64,000 nt of DNA from Alistipes provencensis (lineage in GTDB: Bacteria > Bacteroidota > Bacteroidia > Bacteroidales > Rikenellaceae), in the NCBI RefSeq assembly GCF_900083545.1, contig NZ_LT559262.1:372001-436000 (forward strand), given 5' to 3'. The notes beneath the pieces are model-generated. The model did not search any database and was not told the origin of the DNA. It saw only the letters and a list, made by a program, of their open reading frames with translations. The position numbers and the translations under genes were made by a program. This document shows, piece after piece, positions 52,763 through 61,182 of the stretch (within the stretch, counting starts at the first letter, position 1; each line of letters begins with the position of its first letter).

Positions 52763-54109
52763 ATGTTAACCCCCCTTACAGCCATTTCGCCCGTCGACGG
52801 GCGTTACCGTAATAAAACGGAGAAACTCGCCGATTATTTTTCCGAGCAGGCCCTCATCCGCTACCGCATCCGCGTCGAGGTCGAGTATTTCATCGCCCTC
52901 TGCGAACTGCCCCTGCCGCAGCTTGCCGGGATCGACCGCTCGAAATTCGCCGCCCTGCGCTCGCTGTACACCGATTTTTCGGAGGCCGACGCCCGGCGTG
53001 TCAAGGAGATCGAGTCGGTTACGAACCACGATGTCAAAGCCATCGAGTACATCATTAAGGAGAAAATGGACACTTTGGGGCTCGAAGCCTACAAGGAGTT
53101 CGTACACTTCGGCCTCACGTCGCAGGACATCAACAACACGGCCATCCCGCTCTCGCTCAAGGAGGCCATGACGGGGGTCTACTACCCCGCCGTCGAGGAG
53201 GTCCGCGGCAAGCTGGCGTCGTTCGCCGAGCAGTGGCGCGCCGTGCCGATGCTGGCCCGCACGCACGGACAGCCCGCCTCGCCGACCTCGCTGGGCAAGG
53301 AGTTCATGGTCTTCGTCGAGCGCATCGAGAAACAATTGGCCATGCTCCACGACATCGCCGTGCCGGCCAAGTTCGGCGGCGCCACGGGTAACTTCAACGC
53401 CCACCGCGCAGCCTATCCCGCGATCGACTGGATCGATTTCGCCAACCGCTTCGTGAGTGAGAAGCTAGGGCTCTGCCGTTCGCAGTACACCACGCAGATC
53501 GAGCATTACGACAATCTGGCGGCGATCTTCGACAACATGAAGCGCATCGACACCATCCTCGTCGACCTCTCGCGCGATATGTGGACCTATATTTCGATGG
53601 AGTACTTCAAACAGCAGATCAAAGCCGGGGAGGTCGGTTCGAGCGCCATGCCCCACAAGGTCAACCCCATCGACTTCGAGAACGCCGAGGGCAACTTCGG
53701 CATCGCCAACGCCGTTTTCGAACACCTCGCATCGAAACTCCCCGTTTCGCGCCTGCAGCGCGACCTGACGGATTCGACCGTCCTGCGCAACATCGGTGTG
53801 CCGATGGCCCACGCGGTGATCGCCCTGCAGTCGCTGATGAAGGGGCTCAACAAGGTGATCCTCAACCCCGAGGCTCTGGAACGCGATCTGGAGAACAACT
53901 GGGCCGTCGTGGCCGAGGGCATCCAGACCATCCTGCGCCGCGAAGGTTTCCCGAAGCCCTACGAGGCGCTGAAAGCCCTCACACGCACCAACGCCCACAT
54001 CACCCGCGAATCGATCGCGGCGTTCATCGAGACGCTCGACGTGGCGGAATCGGTCAAAGCGGAGCTGCGGGCCCTCTCGCCCTCGACCTATACGGGTGTA
54101 TTCCGGTAG
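52763..54109 (+). CDS. purB: Adenylosuccinate lyase
   Basis: About 448 residues from the ATG at 52763 (the upstream in-frame TTG is not needed). The fumarase/aspartase-superfamily signature GSSAMPHKVNPIDFENAEGN carries the mobile catalytic Ser loop, and VHFGLTSQDINNTA and TRTHGQPASPTSLG-like ARTHGQPASPT supply active-site His. It makes fumarate plus AICAR or AMP in purine synthesis. A TAAATTTG -7 element lies at 52722-52729. A strong hairpin terminator follows. Confidence 0.97.
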   Translation: MLTPLTAISPVDGRYRNKTEKLADYFSEQALIRYRIRVEVEYFIALCELPLPQLAGIDRSKFAALRSLYTDFSEADARRVKEIESVTNHDVKAIEYIIKEKMDTLGLEAYKEFVHFGLTSQDINNTAIPLSLKEAMTGVYYPAVEEVRGKLASFAEQWRAVPMLARTHGQPASPTSLGKEFMVFVERIEKQLAMLHDIAVPAKFGGATGNFNAHRAAYPAIDWIDFANRFVSEKLGLCRSQYTTQIEHYDNLAAIFDNMKRIDTILVDLSRDMWTYISMEYFKQQIKAGEVGSSAMPHKVNPIDFENAEGNFGIANAVFEHLASKLPVSRLQRDLTDSTVLRNIGVPMAHAVIALQSLMKGLNKVILNPEALERDLENNWAVVAEGIQTILRREGFPKPYEALKALTRTNAHITRESIAAFIETLDVAESVKAELRALSPSTYTGVFR

Positions 54110-54127
54110 GCCGTCCACCCGAAAAAC

Positions 54128-54161
54128 AAAATGCAGGGCCCTTTCGGAGCCCTGCATTTTT
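54128..54161. terminator. purB terminator, bidirectional with the FISUMP gene
   Basis: AAAATGCAGGGC/GCCCTGCATTTTT perfect stem, 19 bp after the purB stop and 16 bp after the convergent gene's stop. Confidence 0.9.
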
Positions 54162-54176
54162 CATTATATCACGTCG

Positions 54177-55829
54177 CTACTCCTTGCAGCAGCGCACCGT
54201 ATAACCGTAGGAGCGATGTGTGTCCAGTTCCGGATTGATCGACCCGGAGGAGGAGCTGAGCTGCTTCTTGATAAACAGATAATAGGACTTGGCCGCCGTA
54301 GCTTTCGACGACCAGTAACCGCCCGAACCGCCACTCGTGGCCCGTTGGCCGACGATGGCCCCGGAACTGTACATGCGGTAGCCCTGCCCCGGATACCAAG
54401 CCGTCTGCCCGTTGTAGGTATAGGTCACGCCATAGTTTTCGACATCCCATGCCGACACGCCGTCGATGTAGTCGCGTCCCGAACTCAGATTCTCCCATGC
54501 GTCTATATCCGGCACCTTGTATCCCGGAGGGCACGGATCATTGAGCAGTTTGGCTTCGCCCCACAACTTCGCGCTGGGCTTCGACAGCCAGTTGTAACCT
54601 GTTCCGACGGTATTGTTATAGAAAGTCATCGGATTGGCCGCGGCAGCTTCCGGCGTCACAGCAGTTTTGGAAAAGCCCCACATCAGGGTCTCATAGGCGG
54701 GATTTACGACGGTAAGCCTTTTGGCTTCGCTGAAAGCCGCCGAACTTGCCGGCACTTCAGTCGTTTCACCCCAGTAGAACGGGTCCTTGCGCCCCCACTG
54801 GTAATACATGCCGTAAGCATCCGTACTGCCGACGGCAGTTCCCACGGCGCCCAAGTTGCGGTCCATAAAGACCACGCCGTTCTCATAAGCCATCGTCTGC
54901 GGGGCGTCGGTCACCCAGATGTGCCAGCTCCACACGATCGCACCCGCCTGCACGAGGGCGACCAGCGCGTTGCCTTTGCCCTCGCCGACCGTGAAGACGA
55001 TCTCCCCGGACTCCGCATCGAGGGCAACGTCCGAAACCAGCCCTTCCCGGTCGGTCCACACCCAGTCGGCCGTCATGCCGTCAGCGATCTCGATCGCCGG
55101 GTCGAAACCCGCCGAAGCCGCTTCGCCCGCGCCGTTACCGCGCACTTTCGCATTGAACGCATAGGTTCCCGGAGCCGAAACCACATAGCAGTTGGCCGTT
55201 CCCGAGGCGCTCAGGTCGTCGACCTTCGCCGCCGAAAGCTCTCCGCCGTCGGTCAGCGTGACTTTCACACGGCCCTCCGCCGTCGTCACCGAACGGAACA
55301 GAACCACCTGCACCTCCTCCGACGCTTCGATCGGCTCCCCGGCGGCATCCATGATCCGCCACGGCGCCGCCTCGCCCGTCGTCACGGTCCAGTAACCCTT
55401 GTCGTCGACATCCGTCACCGGCACGGCGCCCGAAACGGGCATCCGTGCACCCGAAGCGTCTTTCAGCCACGGCGCATCCTTTTCGGCGGCAAGCGTCCAG
55501 TAATAAATATCCTCAGCGGCGGCAATCCCGATCAGCGGGGCTTCGGCAGCCTCCGCATCGCAGGCGACGGTCACCTCCGTACCGTCGCGGAACGCGACGA
55601 GCGTTCCCGTTTCGCCCTCCGTCACGGCACCGACCGCCGAGCGCGACATCGCACCGGTCAGCTCCCGGAGCGCAACGAGTCCGGCATTGAGATCTTTAGC
55701 CTTCTGTTTCAGTTCCGGGGAGACGGGATTGGCGGGGGGGGGTACATCGTCGGGACCGTTGCCCGAATCGCTTTCACATCCGCCGAGGAGCAGCGCCCAG
55801 ACGCAAATTACGAATAACTTTTTCATCAT
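54177..55829 (-). CDS. FISUMP-domain surface lipoprotein under a cobalamin riboswitch
   Basis: About 550 residues from the ATG at 55829 (or 55826), with a lipoprotein signal (CVWALLLGGCESD) then a helical DUF4988-like region (about 35-60). Middle domains (65-330) are beta-rich. The C-terminus (about 340-550) is a FISUMP domain: MDRNLGAVGTAVGSTDAYGMYYQWGRKDPF, DPCPPGYKVPD, GYWSSKA and the final YTVRCCKE. FISUMP proteins are Bacteroidetes surface proteins whose ligands are mostly unknown. The unusual feature is control: a cobalamin riboswitch on the same strand lies 260 bp upstream. I infer a role in B12 capture, by analogy with BtuG and BtuH lipoproteins. Confidence 0.88.
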   Translation of the reverse strand: MMKKLFVICVWALLLGGCESDSGNGPDDVPPPANPVSPELKQKAKDLNAGLVALRELTGAMSRSAVGAVTEGETGTLVAFRDGTEVTVACDAEAAEAPLIGIAAAEDIYYWTLAAEKDAPWLKDASGARMPVSGAVPVTDVDDKGYWTVTTGEAAPWRIMDAAGEPIEASEEVQVVLFRSVTTAEGRVKVTLTDGGELSAAKVDDLSASGTANCYVVSAPGTYAFNAKVRGNGAGEAASAGFDPAIEIADGMTADWVWTDREGLVSDVALDAESGEIVFTVGEGKGNALVALVQAGAIVWSWHIWVTDAPQTMAYENGVVFMDRNLGAVGTAVGSTDAYGMYYQWGRKDPFYWGETTEVPASSAAFSEAKRLTVVNPAYETLMWGFSKTAVTPEAAAANPMTFYNNTVGTGYNWLSKPSAKLWGEAKLLNDPCPPGYKVPDIDAWENLSSGRDYIDGVSAWDVENYGVTYTYNGQTAWYPGQGYRMYSSGAIVGQRATSGGSGGYWSSKATAAKSYYLFIKKQLSSSSGSINPELDTHRSYGYTVRCCKE

Positions 55830-56085
55830 GCTTTGTTTTTTAGTTAAATGGTGTTGTCTGTTCCGTCCGGACCGACTTTCCCGACGGCGGCAGATGCGCA
55901 CAGGCGGGAGCGGGGACAGAAAGTCCCGGCAAAGCATGGCGACAACCTTTTCATCCGACCGTAAAAAGTCTGTCCGAAGAGGTTTGCTGCTGATGAAAAA
56001 AGCGAAAGCTGTTAACAAATTGCGCGCAGGCACAATGCCGGCGGCATGTCAGGCGCTCCCTTTCTCCGCAGGAGCAAACACTCTA

Positions 56086-56262
56086 TCGTGCACGGCAGGT
56101 CTTCTGACTCGTCCCGGATGCGGCGCCTTCCCGGTTTTCACCAGTGGCTCAGATTGTCGCATCCTTTCGTGCCCCCGAGGGGCGGGACTCACAGCAGCGG
56201 GAACTGTTGCCGATTCACACGGCATTCCCTTTTAATTCCCCATGCGGGGAAACCATTGCAGG
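56086..56262 (-). promoter_or_regulatory. Cobalamin riboswitch with promoter
   Basis: The minus strand carries the B12 aptamer pattern: a P-stem with GGGAATGCCGTGTGAATCGG, CCCGCTGCTGTGAGTCCC, GCCACTG, GGGAAGG, and finally GAGTCAGAAGACCTGCC. A promoter TATCTTTG (56265-56272) with a CTTG -33 19 bp ahead precedes it. Downstream, on the same strand, is the FISUMP lipoprotein gene, 257 bp past the aptamer. High AdoCbl or B12 should lower expression. It does not control the TonB receptor gene, which ends upstream of it. Confidence 0.92.
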
Positions 56263-56460
56263 GACAAAGATAGGCTTTTCCCGCCGGGAAGCAAGCGAAT
56301 CCGGCGGAATATTTGCCCAGAGGGCCTCAAAGTCGCGTAAAAAGCCTTTTCAGCCCCGGACGACGGTTTTCAAACAACCGCTCTCCGACTTTGGCACGGG
56401 CTTTGCGATTACTTCAATCAACTGCGGCACAGCAACCGCAGTGAGGTTTCTTCATTTATT

Positions 56461-56537
56461 TAAGTTTGGGTTAGTAGTTTTAGGAGGGCAACCTCCGGGG
56501 GCAGCAGGCAATCGTGACGATTCCCTGCTGTTTTTTT
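56461..56537 (+). ncRNA. Candidate small RNA with intrinsic terminator
   Basis: TAAGTTTG (56461-56468) is a -7 match, with a weak -33. Downstream: GGAGG/CCTCC hairpin (56483-56496) and CAGCAGG/CCTGCTG stem with inner AATCGT/ACGATT (56502-56530) followed by seven Ts. An additional CTGCGG/CCGCAG hairpin lies at 56422-56441. The plus strand has no protein gene here, so a small RNA is likely. Confidence 0.45.
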
Positions 56538-56654
56538 GCGTATCTACCCGTCGCAGCGAGGAGGCGGAGAGGCGCAGAACCGGGCCGAAAACGTGGTAAC
56601 CGTCCATTGCCTTTACCCATGCAGCGCAGAACCGAACCGGAAACGTGACAACCG

Positions 56655-56688
56655 GCCACCGCCCCTAAAACCCGGCTCTTAGCCGGGC
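56655..56688. repeat. Third copy of the dispersed CCCGGCT-CTT-AGCCGGG repeat
   Basis: CCGCCCCTAAAACCCGGCTCTTAGCCGGG. On the minus strand it forms a hairpin followed by TTTTA 4 bp after the TonB receptor stop, so it may act as a terminator. Confidence 0.55.
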
Positions 56689-56691
56689 GGG

Positions 56692-59073
56692 TCAGAACTC
56701 GACCGTGACGCCCAGCGAGGGCAGGAGCGTGCCGCTGACCTGTTCGAGACGTTTCATGCGGTAACGCTGCTCGGCGGCCGGGGCCGAGGGATTCTCGATC
56801 TCACCCGTGGACATCAGCACGTCGGGCTGGCGGAGCTTGCCGCCTGCGACGTTCTGCAGGTCGATGTAAATACCCAGCATGCAGCGGCGGAAATAGAAGA
56901 CCTTGTCGATGCGCACGTCCAACTGGGCGAAGGCATCGAGCCGTCCGGCATTGTATTTCGAATAGTCGTAATAAGGCCGCCCCTGAGCATCCCACGCCTC
57001 GACGAGCGACGATTTATCCTCGTCATAAGGCGTGTAGGGTGCACCGCCCACAGCGCTCAGCTTCGCCCCGACGCTCCAGTGGCGCGGCAGGTCGTAGGTG
57101 CCGCTGACGTTGACCACGAAGCGGTTGTCCCACGCCGAAGCAATCCACGGGGCCGAGCGGTCGTTGCGGTACTCCGAGCGGAAGAGGGTCACCGACCCCA
57201 CGACGCTCACGCGTCCCGGAATCTGCCAGCGGGCCATCGCTTCCACACCGTAGGCGCGTCCCTGCGCCGAGGAGACCAACTCCTCATTGCCCACCACGCC
57301 GTAGTCGTTGCCCTTGCACGAGAGCGGAATCCCGTCCGTGACCGACAGGGGCACGTCCCCGTAGCGTTTGTAAAATCCCTCGACCGAGACGATCAGCCGG
57401 TCGCGCAGCCGCCAGTCGACGCCCGCGCTGAAAATCCCGACCCGCATGTAGTCGAGCGACCTGTTCACCAACTCACCCTCCTCCTTGAATCCCAACGCCG
57501 TATAGGCCGGCAACTGGTAGTAGAGCCCCGCACTGCCGCTGACCGACCACGCCGGAGCCAGCGCATAGGAAACCGAGGCCCGCGGCGAAAGCTGGTTCCA
57601 CGGCCGGGCCATGCGCCCCGAGTAATCGCACCCGTCGGCCCGGAGCCCCGCCGAAGCGGTGAACCGCTTGTCGGCCGAGGCGTATTCGGCCCCGGCGAAA
57701 AGCCCCCAGCCGACGATTCCCAACTGCGTATTGTAGTCCGACAACTGCGTCCGGTCGGTAAAGAGCCGTTGCAGCGTGCGGTTCGTGTAATCGGAATAGT
57801 TCACCTCGACACCCTCGCGGACGGTCCAGCGACCCAGATAGGAGCGGTTCTCGGCCCGCAAGGTGGTCTTCTGCTCCACGGAGCGCAGCCGGAGCGTCAG
57901 GTTGTCCTCCGACGAGGAGTCGTTGCGCAAGTATTTCAGATTGCGGTTGTTCAGGTAGTTGTGGCTCAGCGTCACGGTCTGCACATGGCGGCCGGCATAG
58001 TGGCGCCACGAAGCCCCCACCGTGAAGGTCTCCTGCCGGATGCGGGGCAGGTAGCTCAGCAGGTATTCGGCGTCCTCGCCCTTTTCGTCGACGTTGAGCT
58101 TCATGTTGTCGAAGCCGGCCAGAGCCAGCACCGTCAGTTCGTCGTGCTCCGAAAGGCGCGTCTTGACCTTCACCTGCCCGTCGATGTAGTTGGGCAGGAA
58201 CGGCAGCCCCAGCATCTTGAACAGCAGTTGCAGGTAGGACTGGCGAAGTGAAAACAGATAGGTGGTCTTGTCACCGATGTGGCCGCTGCCGCTCAGCCCC
58301 ACCTCCGAGGCCCCGAGCGTGGCCTTGAAAGTCTGCTTCTCGGCATTGCCGTCGCGGAGGCGGAAATCCAGCACCGAACTCAGCGCCCCGGCCCGGTCGG
58401 CGGGGAAAGCCCCCGTGTAGAAACTGATCTCGCGCACGAGGTCGGCATTGACGATGCTCACCGGGCCGCCCGTGGCGCCCTGCGTGGCGAAATGGTTGAT
58501 GTTGGGAATCTCGATCCCGTCCATGTAAAAACGGTTCTCCGCAGGACCTCCGCCGCGCACGATCAGGTCGTTGCGGTAACCCACGGGCGAAAAGGCCACG
58601 CCGGGATAGGAGCGCACGATGCGCGACACGTCGCGGTTCGAACCGGGACTCTTCTCGATCTCCTGCAGGCCGATCACCCGCAGGCTCACGGGGCTCTCGA
58701 CCGTAGCCCGGAACGGCGACGGACGCACCGTCACGGCCTCCAACTGTTCGGCATCCTCCTCCAGTTCGACCTCGATGAAGGGCGTGGCGGCCGACACCAT
58801 GTACTCGGCCGTCGTGACGCTCTTGTAGCCCACCGACGAGACCGCCAGCCGCCAGATGCCGGGCTTCACCCGCTCGATGCGGAATTTCCCCAGCGAATCG
58901 GTCGAAGCGCCCTTCTGTTCCTGCCCGGCCAGCACCACGGCGGCATAGGCCACGGGGCGACGGCTCAGGCGGTCGATCACCCGTCCGCTGACGGCATAGG
59001 TCTCCTGCTGTCCCCGCACGGCTGACGCCGCCGACAGGCACAGAAACAACATCGCAACTTTCAGGAGTTTCAT
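56692..59073 (-). CDS. TonB-dependent receptor with N-terminal carboxypeptidase-D-like domain
   Basis: About 793 residues from the ATG at 59073. Signal peptide ends near AVRGQ; a carboxypeptidase-D regulatory-like domain (about 25-105) precedes the plug (VRGGGPAENRFYMDGIEIPNINHFATQGATGG near 170-200), then a beta-barrel ending GVTVEF. It has no SusD partner, so it is not a glycan SusC; it may carry a peptide, metal complex or cofactor. It lies between the bile-acid-symporter-type gene and the B12 riboswitch. TATATTTG (59078-59085) sits five bases before the ATG, so a leaderless message is possible. Confidence 0.88.
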   Translation of the reverse strand: MKLLKVAMLFLCLSAASAVRGQQETYAVSGRVIDRLSRRPVAYAAVVLAGQEQKGASTDSLGKFRIERVKPGIWRLAVSSVGYKSVTTAEYMVSAATPFIEVELEEDAEQLEAVTVRPSPFRATVESPVSLRVIGLQEIEKSPGSNRDVSRIVRSYPGVAFSPVGYRNDLIVRGGGPAENRFYMDGIEIPNINHFATQGATGGPVSIVNADLVREISFYTGAFPADRAGALSSVLDFRLRDGNAEKQTFKATLGASEVGLSGSGHIGDKTTYLFSLRQSYLQLLFKMLGLPFLPNYIDGQVKVKTRLSEHDELTVLALAGFDNMKLNVDEKGEDAEYLLSYLPRIRQETFTVGASWRHYAGRHVQTVTLSHNYLNNRNLKYLRNDSSSEDNLTLRLRSVEQKTTLRAENRSYLGRWTVREGVEVNYSDYTNRTLQRLFTDRTQLSDYNTQLGIVGWGLFAGAEYASADKRFTASAGLRADGCDYSGRMARPWNQLSPRASVSYALAPAWSVSGSAGLYYQLPAYTALGFKEEGELVNRSLDYMRVGIFSAGVDWRLRDRLIVSVEGFYKRYGDVPLSVTDGIPLSCKGNDYGVVGNEELVSSAQGRAYGVEAMARWQIPGRVSVVGSVTLFRSEYRNDRSAPWIASAWDNRFVVNVSGTYDLPRHWSVGAKLSAVGGAPYTPYDEDKSSLVEAWDAQGRPYYDYSKYNAGRLDAFAQLDVRIDKVFYFRRCMLGIYIDLQNVAGGKLRQPDVLMSTGEIENPSAPAAEQRYRMKRLEQVSGTLLPSLGVTVEF

Positions 59074-59077
59074 GGTA

Positions 59078-59085
59078 CAAATATA
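59078..59085 (-). promoter_or_regulatory. -7 element almost touching the TonB receptor start
   Basis: TATATTTG on the minus strand ends four bases before the ATG. No TTTG -33 partner was found. It lies in the 23-bp gap after the transporter stop. Confidence 0.45.
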
Positions 59086-59096
59086 GCCGATCGGAG

Positions 59097-59969
59097 CTAA
59101 TCCGACACCGCTTCGCCGGAATATTTCGGCAGCAATTTCAGATAGACGAGCAGGATGACGTTCATCAGCAGGGCATAAACGATGGCCGGAACGGCCATTT
59201 CCCCGTTGTCGAAGATCAGCGGCGAGGCGGCGATAGCGATGGCTTGGGCGGCATTCTGCATTCCGACCTCGATGATGATGGTCCTGCGTGCAGCCCGCCC
59301 GAGACGGAACGCCCGGGCCAGCAACGCCCCGGCACCCATAGCCAGCAGGATGAGCACCCCGGCGGCCAGCCCCAGCGTCCCGAGGTTTTCGAGGATCGTC
59401 GAGGCATACTGCACGAAGAAGACCGCAGCCAGCAGCATCAGCGCCGGAAAGGCCACATGCCCCAGCAGGGCGTGTACACGCTGCGCGGCGGCAGGCCGCC
59501 ATTGTCTGAAAAGCGCCCCGAACAGCATCGGCAGGAACAACAGAACGATATTCTGCACCAGCAGTTTCCCCGCCGGAAGGTCGATCGCCGCATCCGCATG
59601 CATGGAGACGAACCGCGCCGCGAATCCCATTACCAACGGAATCGTGAAGAGCGTGATGACGCTGCTCAGCGCCGTGAGCGTCACCGACAGGGCCACGTCG
59701 CCTTTGGCCAGCATCGAAAAGACATTCGACGAACTGCCGCCCGGACAGCAGGCGATCAGCATCAGCCCCATGAACCACACCGGCGGCAGGCGGAACGCCA
59801 GCGCCACGCCGAAAGCGATGAGCGGCAGGGCCACGAGCTGGCCCGCCAATCCTGCGACGACGGCCGCGGGACGGCGGAACACCCCGGCGAAAGCCGGACG
59901 GTCGAGTTCGATGCCGAGCTGAAACATCAGCACGATCAGGACAGGAAGTACGATCCAAATGGTATTCAT
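59097..59969 (-). CDS. Bile acid:sodium symporter-family (SBF) transporter
   Basis: About 290 residues from the ATG at 59969 (the longer frame starts with TTG). It has about ten hydrophobic segments and the SBF-family core: LMLIACCPGGSSSNVFSMLAKGDVALSVTLTALSS near residue 75-110 and GMQNAAQAIAIAASPL near 245, the two crossover motifs. Members move bile acids or other organic anions with sodium. Substrate cannot be read. The TonB receptor gene follows 23 bp later; transport across both membranes of one compound is a reasonable guess. Confidence 0.9.
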   Translation of the reverse strand: MNTIWIVLPVLIVLMFQLGIELDRPAFAGVFRRPAAVVAGLAGQLVALPLIAFGVALAFRLPPVWFMGLMLIACCPGGSSSNVFSMLAKGDVALSVTLTALSSVITLFTIPLVMGFAARFVSMHADAAIDLPAGKLLVQNIVLLFLPMLFGALFRQWRPAAAQRVHALLGHVAFPALMLLAAVFFVQYASTILENLGTLGLAAGVLILLAMGAGALLARAFRLGRAARRTIIIEVGMQNAAQAIAIAASPLIFDNGEMAVPAIVYALLMNVILLVYLKLLPKYSGEAVSD

Positions 59970-59985
59970 AGCGGTTTCAAACACC

Positions 59986-60021
59986 AAAAAGCCTTTCAGG
60001 GTAATCCTGAAAGGCTTTTTT
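59986..60021 (-). terminator. Terminator of the tRNA-Val transcript
   Basis: AAGCCTTTCAGG/CCTGAAAGGCTT perfect stem with T-runs, 7 bp past the 3' end of the second tRNA in transcription order. Confidence 0.8.
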
Positions 60022-60027
60022 CGGTTG

Positions 60028-60102
60028 TGGGAACATGCGGATTTGAACCGCAGACCTCCTGCTTGTCGAGCAGGCGCTCTAAACCAACTGAGCTATGCTC
60101 CC
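60028..60102 (-). tRNA. tRNA-Val(GAC), with C at position 33
   Basis: Complete cloverleaf: acceptor GGGAGCA/TGTTCCC, D arm GCTC/GAGC, anticodon stem CCTGC/GCAGG with loop TCGACAA, T arm TGCGG/CCGCA with TTCAAAT. The anticodon is GAC. The normally invariant U33 is C, which is unusual. No CCA is encoded. A second tRNA-Val is 44 bp away on the same strand. Confidence 0.92.
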
Positions 60103-60146
60103 TTGTATAAAAAAAGCCATCCTGCAAGATGGTTTCGTCTGTTTCG

Positions 60147-60221
60147 TGGGAGCTGAGGGATTCGAACCCCCGACCCTCTGCTTGTAAGGCAGACGCTCTG
60201 AACCAACTGAGCTAAGCTCCC
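60147..60221 (-). tRNA. tRNA-Val(TAC)
   Basis: Cloverleaf with acceptor GGGAGCT, anticodon loop CTTACAA (anticodon TAC, normal T33) and T loop TTCGAAT. It is the first of two tandem valine tRNAs and shares the acceptor-stem start with the other, suggesting duplication. No CCA encoded. Confidence 0.95.
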
Positions 60222-60585
60222 CTTTCGCTGAATTGCGAGTGCAAATGTATGATAAATAAATCATTCCTGCAAGTCTTCAATTCTTTTTAGGGAATCTTTT
60301 TTCGCTGGCTGTTCGTTCGGTTGACACATTGGTTGACACATTTACATAAACTCAATGCTGGTTAAACAATAGTGAATTAGTTGATAATCTTACATTTGAA
60401 TAAGCGAGGACAAACTTTGCAAAGGGGCCTATAAATATACCCCTTTCGCAAAGTCTGTCCTTGCTCTGCTAACAGAAAATCGGCGAAAAATTTTCCCCTC
60501 TCGCCGTTCGTCTGTTTTCAGCAATTTTCAGTAGCTTTGATTTCTATAAATAAAAAATCCCCGACCGTATGGCCGAGGATTATCT
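60222..60585. other. AT-rich gap with tandem GGTTGACACATT and a long hairpin
   Basis: No gene. GGTTGACACATT is repeated directly around 60319-60342. At 60402-60465 a long imperfect hairpin runs from AGCGAGGACAAACTTTGC to its complement, about 28 bp each arm. A related hairpin is at 61110-61162. Minus-strand terminator for the next gene lies at 60551-60582. Confidence 0.6.
60551..60582 (-). terminator. Terminator after the TGA-interrupted gene
   Basis: Minus-strand ATCCTCGGCC/GGTCGGGGAT stem with one wobble, then TTTTTTA; starts 4 bp after the stop at 60586. Confidence 0.65.
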
Positions 60586-60966
60586 TTATATAAATTGTTC
60601 CAAATATTTCTCCTTAAACCCAGCTAACGGGAATTTGAAATCTCTTTGCCCGCCCTCTGTTGTCGTGTAGTTGACAATAACCGTATCGTTTTTTATATGT
60701 AATTCGAATAGGTTTACTTGGTCATTTCTTCATTCAAGGATATTAGGCATTAGAAGCAATATTTCTGCACTGGAATCTGTCAATGCGCATTTTATTTGTG
60801 CCGTTATATGTCCCCGTTTCTGAAAGGTTAGGGTTACGGGTGCATTTTTGTCCGTATCGTCAGGCATGATATACATAAAATCGCTGGGTGTAAATTCATC
60901 GGGATTGCGTGATACGGCCAAGCACATCCCGTAAAAGCTATCATAGGCAACGATTTTTCAAATCAT
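60586..60966 (-). pseudogene. Gene with two in-frame TGA codons at likely Trp positions
   Basis: The frame from the ATG at 60966 (or 60969) to the TAA at 60586 is 127 codons long and coherent apart from TGA at codon 3 (60958-60960) and codon 79 (60730-60732). On both sides the sequence looks protein-like (KIVAYDSFYGMCLAVSRNPDEF; then RNDQVNLFELHIKNDTVIVNY and DFKFPLAGFKEKYLEQFI). Replacing TGA by Trp gives I-W-K and E-W-R, normal contexts. A terminator follows 4 bp after the TAA, so this was a working gene recently. Either two G-to-A mutations killed it, or TGA is read as Trp. No family recognised. Confidence 0.6.
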
Positions 60967-61109
60967 CATGCGTTGTTCATCGCCGCCCTGTTTTCATTCT
61001 GTTTTTGGTGTTTTTCTTTTCATTTTAGCTAAAATTTATATTGTTAAATAAATCTCTGATTATGATATAAATATACGAAAATTTATGACTTATGCAAGTA
61101 AAAAAGAAA

Positions 61110-61162
61110 GGACAAACTTGTGCAGAGGGTCTATAAGTTAACCCTTTTGCACAAGTCTGTCC
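61110..61162 (-). terminator. Long hairpin after the lipoprotein gene
   Basis: Minus-strand GGACAGACTTGTGCAAAAGGGTT pairs imperfectly with its complement and is followed by TTTCTTTTTT. Arms are over 20 bp and share GGACAAACTT and AAGTCTGTCC with the hairpin at 60402-60465. It may be a terminator or a mobile palindromic repeat. Confidence 0.55.
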
Positions 61163-61182
61163 CGTTAATTTTGGAATATAAA

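Noticed and set aside
56086-59073. B12 riboswitch as control of the TonB receptor
   Set aside because: The aptamer lies downstream of that gene on the same strand; it can only act on the lipoprotein gene that follows it.
60028-60221. tRNA-Val 3' end as the attachment site of the right-hand island
   Set aside because: The island is on the 5' side of the tRNAs, no repeated tRNA 3' fragment was found, and there is no integrase in view.
60586-60966. Selenoprotein reading of the TGA codons
   Set aside because: Contexts fit Trp, not Cys; no SECIS-like hairpin was seen right after either TGA, and no selenocysteine genes are in the window.
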